From Hymenobacter citatus (GTDB taxonomy: Bacteria > Bacteroidota > Bacteroidia > Cytophagales > Hymenobacteraceae), in NCBI RefSeq assembly GCF_014333615.1, contig NZ_JACSCY010000004.1, positions 62,001 through 126,000 of the forward strand: a stretch of 64,000 bases of DNA, read 5' to 3'. The notes under the pieces are model-generated. The model ran no database searches. It was not told where the DNA came from and saw only the letters and a list, made by a program, of their open reading frames with translations. This document shows positions 52,121 to 60,720 of the stretch, in pieces; within the stretch, counting starts at the first letter, position 1; the number at the start of each line of letters is the position of its first letter. Position numbers and translations under genes: made by a program.

Positions 52121-52138
52121 ACCCCAGCGGGCCGGGGT
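52121..52138 (-). terminator. Possible terminator of the GT9 gene at 52254
   Basis: Short stem ACCCC/GGGGT with an eight-base loop, followed on the minus strand by TTTTTG. Several GGGG/CCCC and GGCCGG words nearby offer alternative pairings, so confidence is limited. Confidence 0.5.
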
Positions 52139-52253
52139 AGGGGCCGGCCGGGCTACTATAACAGCCAAGCCCGGTGCGTAGTTGCAAAGGTACAAGATGC
52201 GCGAGGGTAACCTGCGAAAAGCGCAACGAAACCCGACGAGATACGCCGTTGCC

Positions 52254-53318
52254 CTACGCCCGCATCAACTCGCGGTACACCACTTTCTGGGGTGCGGCCA
52301 TGCGCTTCAGCTGTTCCGCTTCGGCCAGGGGGGCCAGCAATTGAGCCGTGCCGATGCCTCGGCCACATAGAAAATGCGTGAGCGGGCACTGGGCATAGCC
52401 CGTCACATCGCAGGAGCGGCACTCCAGCGCCGCCGCGGTTTCCACTACCCAAGAGTGCGGGCTGAGCGGCCCAAAGCCGAATGCCGGCACCGTAGAGCAA
52501 TATATGGCACAGGTAGGGGCCGCCACCGCCGAGCACAGGTGCAGCATCGCCGAATCGTGCACGTAGTTGAGCACGCCCCCCCGTAGTAGCGCGGCCGTTG
52601 CCAACACCGACAGCTGCCCGGCCAGATTCACAACTCCCGGCCGGTGACTGCGCCTAGCAAGTTCTGCGCACAGATCGGTATCAGCCGTTGTGCCTACCAG
52701 ATACACTTGGTAACGGGTGGGTAGAGCAGCCAACAGCTTCAGCCACTGCTCGATAGGTAGCTGCCGGGTACGCTGGTCGGCGCCGGGTGCTAGGCAGAGG
52801 TAGTCGCCGGCAAGCGTATAGGGCGTAATGGCATCTACATCAGCAGTAGTAGGGTAGAGGCGAGGTAGAGTGAGGGGGGTATAGGGAGCAGGCGCCAGCA
52901 ACTGCATGTTGCGCCCTACTTCATGTGTATCGGCGCCGATGAAATATGGAATGGCCCGCGTAAAGCCCGTGGATAACGGATTTTTAGTAAATCCGATTCT
53001 TTCCTCAGCGCCCGAAAAAGCCGTAAGTAAGCCAGTAGCTGTGGAGTGTTGTAAGTTGATGACGCGGTGGTAGTTAGCCGCCCGAATCTGCCGTAGTAGC
53101 TGGTGCGCAACGGGTAGCTTAATTTGTGATTTCTCTACCGTAATTACTTGATTCACATAAGGATGATTTTGTAACGCGCTGGTGTATTCCTGCTGTATTA
53201 GTACATCCAGAATGGTAGTTGGCTCAGTGAGGTGTAAATATTCGAGTAGGGCTGTAAGCAGAATAACATCAGCCAGCAAGCCAGTTTGAATAAGTAGCGT
53301 AGAGCGGGTGGGAAACAT
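52254..53318 (-). CDS. GT9 (heptosyltransferase-like) glycosyltransferase
   Basis: A 354-residue GT-B protein. The N-terminal motif is TLLIQTGLLADVILLTALLE, a variant of the family's S-x-x-G-D-x-x-L-T-T-P. C-terminal landmarks include LAPGADQRTRQLP, the donor-site block NYVHDSAMLHLCSAVAAPTC and a cysteine group (ECRSCDVTGYAQCP). Similar cysteine groups end the other GT9 protein at 62917. It should add heptose or another sugar to lipooligosaccharide core at the inner face of the inner membrane. Start 53318 is chosen (MFPTRSTLL). A degraded heptosyltransferase fragment lies 110 bases upstream in the opposite direction. Confidence 0.85.
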   Translation of the reverse strand: MFPTRSTLLIQTGLLADVILLTALLEYLHLTEPTTILDVLIQQEYTSALQNHPYVNQVITVEKSQIKLPVAHQLLRQIRAANYHRVINLQHSTATGLLTAFSGAEERIGFTKNPLSTGFTRAIPYFIGADTHEVGRNMQLLAPAPYTPLTLPRLYPTTADVDAITPYTLAGDYLCLAPGADQRTRQLPIEQWLKLLAALPTRYQVYLVGTTADTDLCAELARRSHRPGVVNLAGQLSVLATAALLRGGVLNYVHDSAMLHLCSAVAAPTCAIYCSTVPAFGFGPLSPHSWVVETAAALECRSCDVTGYAQCPLTHFLCGRGIGTAQLLAPLAEAEQLKRMAAPQKVVYRELMRA

Positions 53319-53427
53319 AGCTATATCGGAAAAAGCCAACCACAGAGAAAAATACGTTTATTGGTATAATGCAAAATATCGGCCGAATTTGATTCCCGTA
53401 CTTGCAATCTCATAACATTGCTAGGCT

Positions 53428-53612
53428 ATGCGTATTCTTATTCGGCTTCCAAATTGGCTGGGTGATGGAGTGAGAAGTGCCGGCTTTGTGTGCGCTTTGC
53501 ATCCGTGACTCACCTATATTTCGTTACAAAAGCCAAGCTGGCGCCGCTAATGTTGCTGCTACCAGGAGGCGCATGTACTGTCGTGTTTCCCCTCAGTGAG
53601 TCAGACTATTAG
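53428..53612 (+). pseudogene. Degraded heptosyltransferase (WaaF-like) fragment
   Basis: ATG 53428 begins MRILIRLPNWLGDGVRSAGF, the typical N-terminus of LPS heptosyltransferase II, but stops after 26 codons (TGA). In another frame the sequence continues as YFVTKAKLAPLMLLLPGG and VVFPLSESDY before TAG at 53610, again as expected for the family (substrate-site strand, LLPG loop, FPLSKxxY). So one frameshift near 53505 and loss of the remaining 250 or so codons have destroyed the gene. The rest of the 519-base gap (53319-53837) shows no further homology to me. Confidence 0.75.
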
Positions 53613-53837
53613 GTGCTTGGCGTTTCGGCTGCTGGCTCCGGCAACTAAGGGCTATTCTACGCTTATTAGCCCACTTAACTCCTTTCCTGCCGGCCTGTTA
53701 GGTTGCAAGTCGTAACCACTAGCGTGTGGGCTGCGCGTGGGGTAGGAAATGGTTTTACGTGACAATCGCCGGCTCAATCTGTTAACTTGCTGCGGCGCTA
53801 TTTTGGCGTTGCCTTCATCTTCTATCCTGTCTTTCCC

Positions 53838-55133
53838 ATGCGCTACGGCCCCATCGACCCACACCTGTTCATCGAAAATCGCCGCCGTTTCAAGGAGTTG
53901 CTGCCCCCGGCGTCGCTGGCTATTTTCAATGCCAACGACATCATGCCCACCAACGCCGACGGCACCATGGCGTTTCGGCAAAACAACGATTTGTTCTACC
54001 TGTCCGGCGTCGATCAGGAGGAAAGTATTCTGGTCATCTGTCCCGATGCCAAGCTGCCACAGTACCGCGAAATTCTGTTTCTGCGCGAAACCAGCGAGCA
54101 TATTCTAGTGTGGGAAGGCTACAAACTCACCAAAGACCAGGCCCGCCAACAGTCAGGCGTGCCCACCATCATGTGGCTCGACTCGTTCAAATCAGTATTG
54201 CCCGCGCTGATGAATGAAGCTGAAAACGTGTATTTGAACAGCAACGAGCACATCAGGGCTGTGGTGGAGGTGGAAACCCGCGACGCCCGCTTTGGCAAGT
54301 GGCTACGCGACGCCTACCCCCTGCACCAGTACCGTCGCGTGGCCCCACTCATGCATCAGCTGCGCGCCATCAAAAGCCAGGAGGAAATCCGGCTGATGCG
54401 CCAGGCCGCCGACATCACCGATAAAGCCTTTCGCCGTTTGCTGGGCTTCGTGAAGCCGGGCGTGATGGAATACGAGATTGAAGCCGAAATCTTCCATGAG
54501 TTCTTACGCAACGGCTCGCGCGGGCCAGCCTATAGCAGCATCATCGCCTCGGGCGAGAATGCCTGCATCCTGCACTACGTCAGCAACGAGCGCGAGTGCA
54601 AAGACGGCGACGTGCTGCTGCTGGACTTCGGGGCCGAATACGCAAATTATGCCGCAGATTTGTCGCGCTCCATCCCGGTGAATGGCAAGTTCACCAAGCG
54701 CCAGCGCGATGTATACGAGGCTGTGCTGAGCGTAATGAAGTTTGCAACCTCGCAGCTAGTGGCGGGCAATAACATTGAGGAGTACCACGCCGCCGTGGGC
54801 CGCCACATGGAGCAGGAGCTGATTAAGCTGGATCTGCTTAATGCCAACGATGTGAAGAACCAGGACCCGGCCGCGCCTCTGTATAAGAAATACTTCATGC
54901 ACGGTACCTCCCACTACCTGGGCCTCGACGTGCACGACGTGGGCGACAAATACCGCGTGTTTGAGCCGGGTATGGTGTATACCTGCGAGCCGGGCATTTA
55001 CATCCGGGAAGAAGGCCTCGGAATCCGTCTGGAAAATGATATTCTGATCACGGAAAATAGCAACGACGACTTAATGAAAAATATTCCTTTGGAGGCCGAG
55101 GATATTGAGCGTCTGATGCAAGCCAGCCGTTAA
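53838..55133 (+). CDS. pepP: Xaa-Pro aminopeptidase (M24B, aminopeptidase P type)
   Basis: A 431-residue cytoplasmic metallopeptidase. The N-terminal domain (1-170) has NDLFYLSGVDQEES; the pita-bread domain holds the five dinuclear metal ligands in LLDFGAEYANYAADLSRS (two Asp), HGTSHYLGLDVHD (His), CEPGIYI (Glu) and GIRLENDI (Glu). It removes N-terminal residues ahead of proline. Start 53838 (MRYGPIDPHLF) matches the family better than an upstream ATG that adds a hydrophobic leader. Single gene with its own terminator. Confidence 0.95.
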   Translation: MRYGPIDPHLFIENRRRFKELLPPASLAIFNANDIMPTNADGTMAFRQNNDLFYLSGVDQEESILVICPDAKLPQYREILFLRETSEHILVWEGYKLTKDQARQQSGVPTIMWLDSFKSVLPALMNEAENVYLNSNEHIRAVVEVETRDARFGKWLRDAYPLHQYRRVAPLMHQLRAIKSQEEIRLMRQAADITDKAFRRLLGFVKPGVMEYEIEAEIFHEFLRNGSRGPAYSSIIASGENACILHYVSNERECKDGDVLLLDFGAEYANYAADLSRSIPVNGKFTKRQRDVYEAVLSVMKFATSQLVAGNNIEEYHAAVGRHMEQELIKLDLLNANDVKNQDPAAPLYKKYFMHGTSHYLGLDVHDVGDKYRVFEPGMVYTCEPGIYIREEGLGIRLENDILITENSNDDLMKNIPLEAEDIERLMQASR

Positions 55134-55160
55134 TCTAGCCCGAGCAGTCTTAGCTCACCA

Positions 55161-55203
55161 AAATTCCCGCTGTGCTGCTACCATGTAGCACAGCGGGAAT
55201 TTT
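55161..55203 (+). terminator. pepP terminator
   Basis: Stem AAATTCCCGCTGTGCT (55161-55176) with AGCACAGCGGGAATTT (55187-55202), a ten-base loop and T-rich end. Confidence 0.88.
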
Positions 55204-55234
55204 AATTTTCAGCCGGAGTTTCTGAGGCTCTGTT

Positions 55235-55253
55235 TGTTATATTCGGATAATAA
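55235..55253 (+). promoter_or_regulatory. 19-mer shared with the glycan-operon leader
   Basis: TGTTATATTCGGATAATAA differs at one base from 42914-42932. It contains TATATTCG, one mismatch from the TAnnTTTG -7 box. It lies about 220 bases before the OmpA porin gene, in a 340-base AT-rich leader (55134-55472) that otherwise shows only the pepP terminator. Confidence 0.45.
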
Positions 55254-55472
55254 AATATATTTTTTTATGCTTAATAATTAGCCCTAAAATGCGGTCGATT
55301 TGCTTGAAAATGGGCTTTGTAGGGTGGTGCAAGGGGGTAGCCGGTAGGTAGCAGAATACACACTTGCTACAACTTTATTCTCCCTAGAACGGTATAGGCA
55401 GCATATTCCGCCTCATACTCTCTCCCATATTGAGCGGATCTACTACAAGTTTTACCCAATCTTTTCTCTTGT

Positions 55473-56942
55473 ATGAGACACCTTTTAACCACAACGGCGG
55501 CACTCGGACTAGCCATGTTCGCAGCCGCCCCCAAAGCCCAGGCCCAGACCTCCGACCACAAGACGGTGATTGGCCTCTCGGCCAATGCCTTCCAGTATAA
55601 AGGCAACCTGGGTTCTGATTATTGGGACTTCAGCCGCTCCAAATGGGGCCCTGGCATTTCCATCAATCAGTACATCGCTCCCGGCCTGAGCATCGGTCTG
55701 CAAGGCAGCTATGCCGAGCTGAAGAAGTCGTTAGGCCCTAACAGCAGCACCTTCGCTACCAACATTGTAAGCGCCAATGTGCCCATCAAGCTGATGCTGA
55801 ACAACGGCTGGGCTCTGAAGGAAGATGCCTTCGTGCAGCCCTACATTCTGTTGGCACCTGGCATCCTGTATTACAGCCGCGAGGGACAGTATCGTTCCAA
55901 CAACGTAAACACCAACATCAACGCTGACGAGACCAAATTCGCTGGTCAGGCTGGTTTAGGTATCAACTTCCGCATCAGCGACAACATTGGCATCTTCGTG
56001 CAGACCTCGCAGGTAGTAGGCTACAAGGCCAACCTCGACGGTAGCACCGGTGGCGACAACGACGGCTGGGACGACCGTTTCCTGCAGCACTCGGCTGGTT
56101 TGAACATTGCGTTCGGCAAGGCGAAGGATGAGGACATGGATGGTGTGCCAGACCGCAAAGACAAGTGCCCCGGCACCCCCGCTGGTGTAGCAGTAGACGA
56201 AAATGGCTGCCCACTTGATGGCGACGGCGATGGTGTTCCAGACTACCAGGATAAGTGCCCCACTGAGAAAGGCTTGGCTTCGCTGGAAGGCTGCCCCGAC
56301 CGCGACGGTGATGGCGTACGTGACTCAGAAGACGAGTGCCCCGATCAAGCTGGTCTGCCCGCACTGCGTGGCTGCCCCGATTCGGATGGCGACGGCGTAG
56401 CTGACAAAGACGACAAGTGCCCCAACACTCCTGCTGGTACTCAGGTTGACGCAACCGGCTGCCCTGTAGTAGTAGACTCTGACGGTGACGGTGTAAACGA
56501 CGACGTAGATAAGTGCCCCGGTACTCCGGCTGGCGTAACGGTTGACGCCACTGGCTGCCCGCTGCCCATTCCCGCTGAAATCCGCAAGCTGGAGCAACCC
56601 ATCCGCTTCGAAACCAACAGCACGGTAATCCAACGCAGCTCGTACACTACCCTCGATAAGATGGTACAAGTGCTGAAAGACCACCCTGAGTATAGCCTGC
56701 GCATCTCGGGCTACGCTGACAGCCGCGGTACCGATGAGTACAACCAAGGTTTGTCGGAGCGTCGCGCTGAGTCGGCTAAGACGTACTTCACTGGCAAAGG
56801 CATCGACACGAACCGTATCCCAACGGAAGGTTTCGGCGAAAGCAAGCCAGTTGTTCCGAACACCTCGCGTGCTAACATGGCGAAAAATCGTCGTGCCGAG
56901 TTCAAGTTCGAATTCTACATCCCTAGCCAGCCGCAACCCTAA
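55473..56942 (+). CDS. OmpA-family porin with thrombospondin type-3 repeats
   Basis: A 489-residue outer-membrane protein. Signal peptide (ends AQAQ), then an eight-stranded-like barrel (about 26-215). Five calcium-binding TSP type-3 repeats follow at about 217-365 (units such as DMDGVPDRKDKCPGTPAG and DSDGDGVADKDDKCPNTPAG). The OmpA peptidoglycan-binding domain is at about 375-485 (FETNSTVIQRSSY, ISGYADSRGTDEYN, NRRAEFKFEF). This is a major surface protein type in Bacteroidota. Codon use favours GGT, GCT and CGT more than in neighbouring genes, as expected for very high expression. Strong terminator downstream. Confidence 0.95.
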   Translation: MRHLLTTTAALGLAMFAAAPKAQAQTSDHKTVIGLSANAFQYKGNLGSDYWDFSRSKWGPGISINQYIAPGLSIGLQGSYAELKKSLGPNSSTFATNIVSANVPIKLMLNNGWALKEDAFVQPYILLAPGILYYSREGQYRSNNVNTNINADETKFAGQAGLGINFRISDNIGIFVQTSQVVGYKANLDGSTGGDNDGWDDRFLQHSAGLNIAFGKAKDEDMDGVPDRKDKCPGTPAGVAVDENGCPLDGDGDGVPDYQDKCPTEKGLASLEGCPDRDGDGVRDSEDECPDQAGLPALRGCPDSDGDGVADKDDKCPNTPAGTQVDATGCPVVVDSDGDGVNDDVDKCPGTPAGVTVDATGCPLPIPAEIRKLEQPIRFETNSTVIQRSSYTTLDKMVQVLKDHPEYSLRISGYADSRGTDEYNQGLSERRAESAKTYFTGKGIDTNRIPTEGFGESKPVVPNTSRANMAKNRRAEFKFEFYIPSQPQP

Positions 56943-56961
56943 TCCTGCGCTGCGCTAAAGC

Positions 56962-56995
56962 AAAAGGGGCGAACCATTGGTTCGCCCCTTTTTTG
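56962..56995 (+). terminator. Terminator of the OmpA porin gene
   Basis: Fourteen-base arms (AAAAGGGGCGAACC at 56962-56975 and its complement from 56979) with a three-base loop and a run of six T. Confidence 0.92.
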
Positions 56996-57014
56996 TGTTG
57001 GTTGAATTATTAGA

Positions 57015-57572
57015 TTACGGTGTGGTTTCGTGTACTACATTAGGTAGAAACTCCGCCAGCCGCTCGGCCTGCGCCCGAGTGAAGTTGCCGCTTACATCAA
57101 GTAGCACAAACGAATTGGGGGAACTGCTGAGGTGGCCGGTGGCTACCATCTCCTGCACTTGGTCGCCCTGCTGCCGAATGGCATAGCGCAACGCTGTATT
57201 ATTGTCGGGGGCTGATACAGCTAACGGTGTGTACCGCTCGTTTCTTAGTAACCCGTCTACCTCTTGGCTTAGCCCTTCGTTGGTGAGTTTCAGCGCGCCC
57301 GCCGAGGTAGGCGTGAAGGCCAGCACCTTGCAGCTGCGGATAGACGACAGTGCTTGTGCCAGGTCGTTGTCGCCGCCTAGCTTACCCAGGCGGCCCAGCA
57401 GTAGCCGGGTGGTCAGCCCCGCCGACCACTCGGTGGTGCGGAAGCCCGGACGGCCATCATACTTGCGAAAAAACTCGGCCACAGTGCGGGCCGGCGTGCC
57501 GGGGCCACTGGCCCGGCAGCCACTTAGCAGCAGCACCAGCGCGGCCACCAAGGAAAAAGCATAGCGTTTCAT
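57015..57572 (-). CDS. DUF4252 lipoprotein
   Basis: A 185-residue lipoprotein with lipobox LSGC (C19). The mature part, FFRKYDGRPGFRTTEWSAGL through LSSIRSCKVLAFTP to FVLLDVSGNFTRAQ, matches the Bacteroidota-specific DUF4252 family, small alpha/beta proteins of unknown function often found near ECF sigma factors; none is adjacent here. Start 57572 is preferred (MKRYAFSLVAALVLLLSGC). Convergent with the OmpA porin gene across its terminator. Confidence 0.85.
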   Translation of the reverse strand: MKRYAFSLVAALVLLLSGCRASGPGTPARTVAEFFRKYDGRPGFRTTEWSAGLTTRLLLGRLGKLGGDNDLAQALSSIRSCKVLAFTPTSAGALKLTNEGLSQEVDGLLRNERYTPLAVSAPDNNTALRYAIRQQGDQVQEMVATGHLSSSPNSFVLLDVSGNFTRAQAERLAEFLPNVVHETTP

Positions 57573-57615
57573 GCGCCTAAATTGCGCCAAATTCCGCTGC
57601 TATGCTTTGTGTGGA

Positions 57616-59139
57616 TTACTTCGCAGTCATTTTGTCGAACGCTACGGCATTCAGGAAATACACGTCGCGGTTGGCACCAGTAGTAGCCCGAATATGCTGG
57701 TAGCCGAAGGCCAGAAACCGGCTGCCGTACCAGGCCAGCATGCCTTGCTGGGTGGCGTTGTTGGCTTTTTCTTTGGTGTCGCTGAGAGTGGTTTGTACAG
57801 GCACCATCAGGTCGTTGGAAGACGCGTTGGCGCCGTCGATTAGCTTGTAACGAATGCGGTACTCGTCGAGGTAGGCCAGCACAAACCGCTGGCCATCGGG
57901 TAGGGGGCGCAGTTGTACCATCTCCACCAAATCATAGCTGCGGGCATTTTTCAAGACAAATGTATTGTCCCACAATAAGTTGCCTTCGTGGTCAAAGCCA
58001 CAGACGATGGCGTGTGTGGTATAATAGCCATCAGTGTTGTTGCCGTACGTGCCCAGCGGCATGCCCGAGCTAGGCTGGTAGGGAACCGTATTGCGAAAAC
58101 GCTGATTGTAGACCTCGCCCACCAGCACGTATCCATAGGAGGTAGGCAGCAGCTCGTGCGTGAGCAGGCGGTAGTGGAGGCGTAGGTTGCGGTTGGTGGC
58201 GCGTAGTTGCTCGCCGCGCACTTTCAGCCGCACCGCCCGCCTCGGCGACACAAAGTCGAAGAAGTGCTTCAGATTCAGAAAGTCGTAGAAGCGCAGGCTA
58301 CGGCGACTGCCGGTGAGGGTAGGCGCCTCGTTCAGATCAGCCACAAACAGCCCTTGGGCATAGCGTGCATCGCGCAGGCTGTAGGTGCCCAGCAGCAGCC
58401 GGTCGCGGAGACCGGGGCTGAGCTGGGCCATGAGCAGGTTCCGGTCGCTCTCGGCTTGCACAAACTCCGAGCGCAGCAGCTGGCCCTCCGCCGACAGTTC
58501 CTTTACCTGTAGGCGCGATTTGTAGCCATTGGTCTGGCTGCTAATAAAATCGACGCGGCGCGCCAGCGGATCGACGGAAAAGGTGAAGTTGGTAGGTAGC
58601 TGTTCATAGATAGCCGGCAGCGAGCTAATGCGATTGTGGCGCAAATCCAGTAGCAAGGCGGTCAGATGATTTTCAATCATCACCGTGAGGAACGCCTGCC
58701 CACGCAGCACCCGGAAATCGTAAATACTGCGCACATCTTCCGCCTCAAACATGTGGGCATACAGCACACCCGTTTGGGCGTCTAGCTCGGCTATCCACAG
58801 TTGATTGCCTAGCAAATCGGGCCGGAATAACGCATAAACCGTCATGCCATCGGCCGTGAGTCGGTCGAAAGAAAATCCCTTGGGTACCTCCAGCGGCGAC
58901 GACCACACGGGCCGCAGCTGATAGTCGTACTTCTGAAAGCTGAGGGTAGTAGCAAAAGCACCAGGCTTCAGTTGCTCTACCAGCAGCACTACGCTACTAT
59001 CGGTGGGTAGGGGCTGAATGCTGACCTCGCTGTTGTAGGCATCCAGCGGTAGCTCCAGGCGGGCGGGCTGCGTGGGCTCCTCGGCAGCCAGTGCCGAGCC
59101 TATGCACAGCCAAAGCAAGGGTAGTAGAAATAGCTTCAT
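57616..59139 (-). CDS. Exported 507-residue protein of unknown function
   Basis: A 507-residue protein with a signal peptide (MKLFLLPLLWLCIGSALAAE). The mature sequence is beta-rich with repeated short strands of the type found in propeller-like proteins (SVVLLVEQLKPG, LWIAELDAQTGVLYAH, RRVDFISSQTNGYKSRLQV, AIVCGFDHEGNLLWDN, RFVLAYLDEYRIRYKLIDG). A beta-propeller is a guess. No catalytic motif or known domain recognised. It is separated by about 45 bases from the downstream DUF4252 gene in the same direction and may be cotranscribed with it. It ends with YFLNAVAFDKMTAK, without a sorting domain. Confidence 0.7.
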   Translation of the reverse strand: MKLFLLPLLWLCIGSALAAEEPTQPARLELPLDAYNSEVSIQPLPTDSSVVLLVEQLKPGAFATTLSFQKYDYQLRPVWSSPLEVPKGFSFDRLTADGMTVYALFRPDLLGNQLWIAELDAQTGVLYAHMFEAEDVRSIYDFRVLRGQAFLTVMIENHLTALLLDLRHNRISSLPAIYEQLPTNFTFSVDPLARRVDFISSQTNGYKSRLQVKELSAEGQLLRSEFVQAESDRNLLMAQLSPGLRDRLLLGTYSLRDARYAQGLFVADLNEAPTLTGSRRSLRFYDFLNLKHFFDFVSPRRAVRLKVRGEQLRATNRNLRLHYRLLTHELLPTSYGYVLVGEVYNQRFRNTVPYQPSSGMPLGTYGNNTDGYYTTHAIVCGFDHEGNLLWDNTFVLKNARSYDLVEMVQLRPLPDGQRFVLAYLDEYRIRYKLIDGANASSNDLMVPVQTTLSDTKEKANNATQQGMLAWYGSRFLAFGYQHIRATTGANRDVYFLNAVAFDKMTAK

Positions 59140-59248
59140 CGATAGGTGTAGAAAGGGCGTAGTGGTAGAATTACGATAAATCAACCAGAAAAGCCAGTGC
59201 GTGCGCGTTGGTTTGTTACTACCTGATGCCAACCGGCGCTATTTTCCA

Positions 59249-59284
59249 TAAAAAAGCCGGCCTTACGTGGAAGTAAAGCCGGCT
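59249..59284 (-). terminator. Terminator of the EVE-domain gene
   Basis: Stem AGCCGGCCTTAC/GTAAAGCCGGCT (59255-59266 with 59273-59284, one mismatch), followed on the minus strand by a run of T. Confidence 0.75.
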
Positions 59285-59309
59285 GAAACAGTAAACGAAT
59301 ACGGGGCGC

Positions 59310-59720
59310 CTACCCTGCACCCAACTCCAGCAAGGTGTCGAACTCCTCGGACCGCAAGGGCATCACCGACAACCGCGACTGGCGTAGCAGGGCTATTTGA
59401 GTTAGGCGCTCATCGGCCTTTATCTGGGCCAGCGACACGGGGCGGGGTAGGGCCTCGCGCGGGGCCAGGGCCACGGCCACCCAGGGGCTGCCCGCTTCGG
59501 CGGTGGTATCGGGGGCGGCGGAGGCTACCACTTCGGCTACGCCTACTATCTCTTTGTCGGATACGCTGTGGTAGAACAGCACCAGATCCTGGGGTTGCAT
59601 CTGCTGCAAAAAGTTGCGGGCCTGGTAGTTGCGCACGCCGGTCCAGTCGGTGCGGCCTTCTTGCAGGAAGTCCTGCCAGGAGTATTTTTCAGGTTCTGAT
59701 TTAACGAGCCAGTAGTTCAT
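59310..59720 (-). CDS. EVE domain protein
   Basis: A 136-residue single-domain protein of the PUA-like EVE family (MNYWLVKSEPEKYSWQDFLQ, GVRNYQARNFLQQM, DLVLFYHSV, IVGVAEVV). EVE domains bind modified bases in DNA or possibly RNA (5-methyl- or hydroxymethylcytosine has been shown for some), and occur alone or fused to restriction nucleases. The free form is widespread and its physiological role is unclear. Start 59720 is the conserved MNYWLVKSEP; three upstream codons are ignored. Confidence 0.92.
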   Translation of the reverse strand: MNYWLVKSEPEKYSWQDFLQEGRTDWTGVRNYQARNFLQQMQPQDLVLFYHSVSDKEIVGVAEVVASAAPDTTAEAGSPWVAVALAPREALPRPVSLAQIKADERLTQIALLRQSRLSVMPLRSEEFDTLLELGAG

Positions 59721-59759
59721 AGAAAGCAAACGGAAAATGAGAACTACAAACTTATAACA

Positions 59760-59794
59760 AAGCGGCCTACCCGGATTGCACCAGGTAGGCCGCT
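59760..59794 (-). terminator. Terminator of the lipoprotein gene at 59814
   Basis: Eleven-base arms AGCGGCCTACC/GGTAGGCCGCT (59761-59771 and 59784-59794) with a 12-base loop, followed on the minus strand by TTGTTA. The stem contains the over-represented CCTACC word. Confidence 0.7.
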
Positions 59795-59813
59795 TCAGGA
59801 GAGGTAGCAGTTG

Positions 59814-60248
59814 CTATCGTAGGTAACGGGCGCGTAGCAAATCACTGGTGGCCGATACAATCTGCACCTGAAAATCGGGCCTGGAGTTGTCGTTGAGATG
59901 CACGTAGAAAATCGTTTTATCATCATTCTGTGACCAAACACCTTGGTGTTGGGTAGGGCCAGGCCCAATACCGGGCGCGATATAGAGCAGGGTGCCATCT
60001 TTCTCAAAGCGGAAGCCGTCGCCGCCTTCAAAGGGCATATTGTAGCGCATCGGCTCCTCAACCCAGGTGTATCCTTGCGGACGATAGGTAGGCGTTTCAT
60101 CCGACTTGGCCTCGTAGGAATTCAACCACAGCTGGCCAAATAAGTATGAATTGACGGCTTCCGGCGACACGTTGTCGTCGTCCGTGGAGCAGGCACTAAA
60201 CAATAGGTTGGCGAGCAGAAAGCAGCCTAGAAGTACTAAAAAACGCAT
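59814..60248 (-). CDS. Hypothetical lipoprotein (pair member 1)
   Basis: A 144-residue lipoprotein with lipobox FSAC (C20) followed by an acidic STDDDN, then a beta-rich domain. Landmarks are PTYRPQGYTW, GGDGFRFEKDGTLLYIAPG, HQGVWSQNDDKTIFYVHL and a C-terminal PDFQVQIVSATSDLLRARYL. The next gene upstream encodes a protein with the same landmarks in the same order, so the two are paralogues. The pattern (W-x-x-n-D-x-T-i, then VQIVS) recalls lipocalin-like families that report on surface stress, but no firm assignment is possible. Confidence 0.75.
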   Translation of the reverse strand: MRFLVLLGCFLLANLLFSACSTDDDNVSPEAVNSYLFGQLWLNSYEAKSDETPTYRPQGYTWVEEPMRYNMPFEGGDGFRFEKDGTLLYIAPGIGPGPTQHQGVWSQNDDKTIFYVHLNDNSRPDFQVQIVSATSDLLRARYLR

Positions 60249-60320
60249 ATATAGTATGAGTGCTAGAAAGGAAATGGGGTAACGTAAGAAGGAGCTATAT
60301 CTTGCCCCAAACGTTGCATG

Positions 60321-60707
60321 CTACTTCTCCAGCCGCCGCACTTTCAATACATTATTTTCCAACGACACGATTTCCAGGCGGTAATCTGGCTCCTGCTTGT
60401 CGTCCAGGGAAATAAGCACGGTGTTGTCGCCGTCCATTTTCCAGGTGCCTTCGTGGCCTTCCAGGCCATCGGTAGGGGCAATGTCGTACTGTGTGAACAA
60501 GCCGGCGCGGTCGAAGGCAAAGCCCGTGCGGCCCCGCGAAGGTGGAAACGCGTAGGTGTTGGGCCGATAGACCAACACGCCCTCTTGGTCTTCCTCGTGA
60601 GCATGCAACCAAGTGCCTTCCAGCTTGCGCAGGTTGATGCTGGACTGCGTGCAGGTAGCGGCCAAAAACAGGATGCTTAGGAAAGTAAGGAAGGTGAAAA
60701 GACGCAT
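60321..60707 (-). CDS. Hypothetical lipoprotein (pair member 2)
   Basis: A 128-residue lipoprotein; start 60707 gives the signal MRLFTFLTFLSILFLAATC with C19 lipidated. Mature landmarks are LEGTWLHAHE, LVYRPNTYAFPPSRGRTGFA, DIAPTDGLEGHEGTWKMDGD and PDYRLEIVSLENNVLKVRRLE. These parallel pair member 1 at 59814 across the whole domain, including the C-terminal PD-x-x-x-x-IVS. LEGTW at the start is the common opening of lipocalin-like/DUF domains. The two genes are 72 bases apart and probably cotranscribed. Confidence 0.75.
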   Translation of the reverse strand: MRLFTFLTFLSILFLAATCTQSSINLRKLEGTWLHAHEEDQEGVLVYRPNTYAFPPSRGRTGFAFDRAGLFTQYDIAPTDGLEGHEGTWKMDGDNTVLISLDDKQEPDYRLEIVSLENNVLKVRRLEK

Positions 60708-60720
60708 AAGGGTGGTGGTT

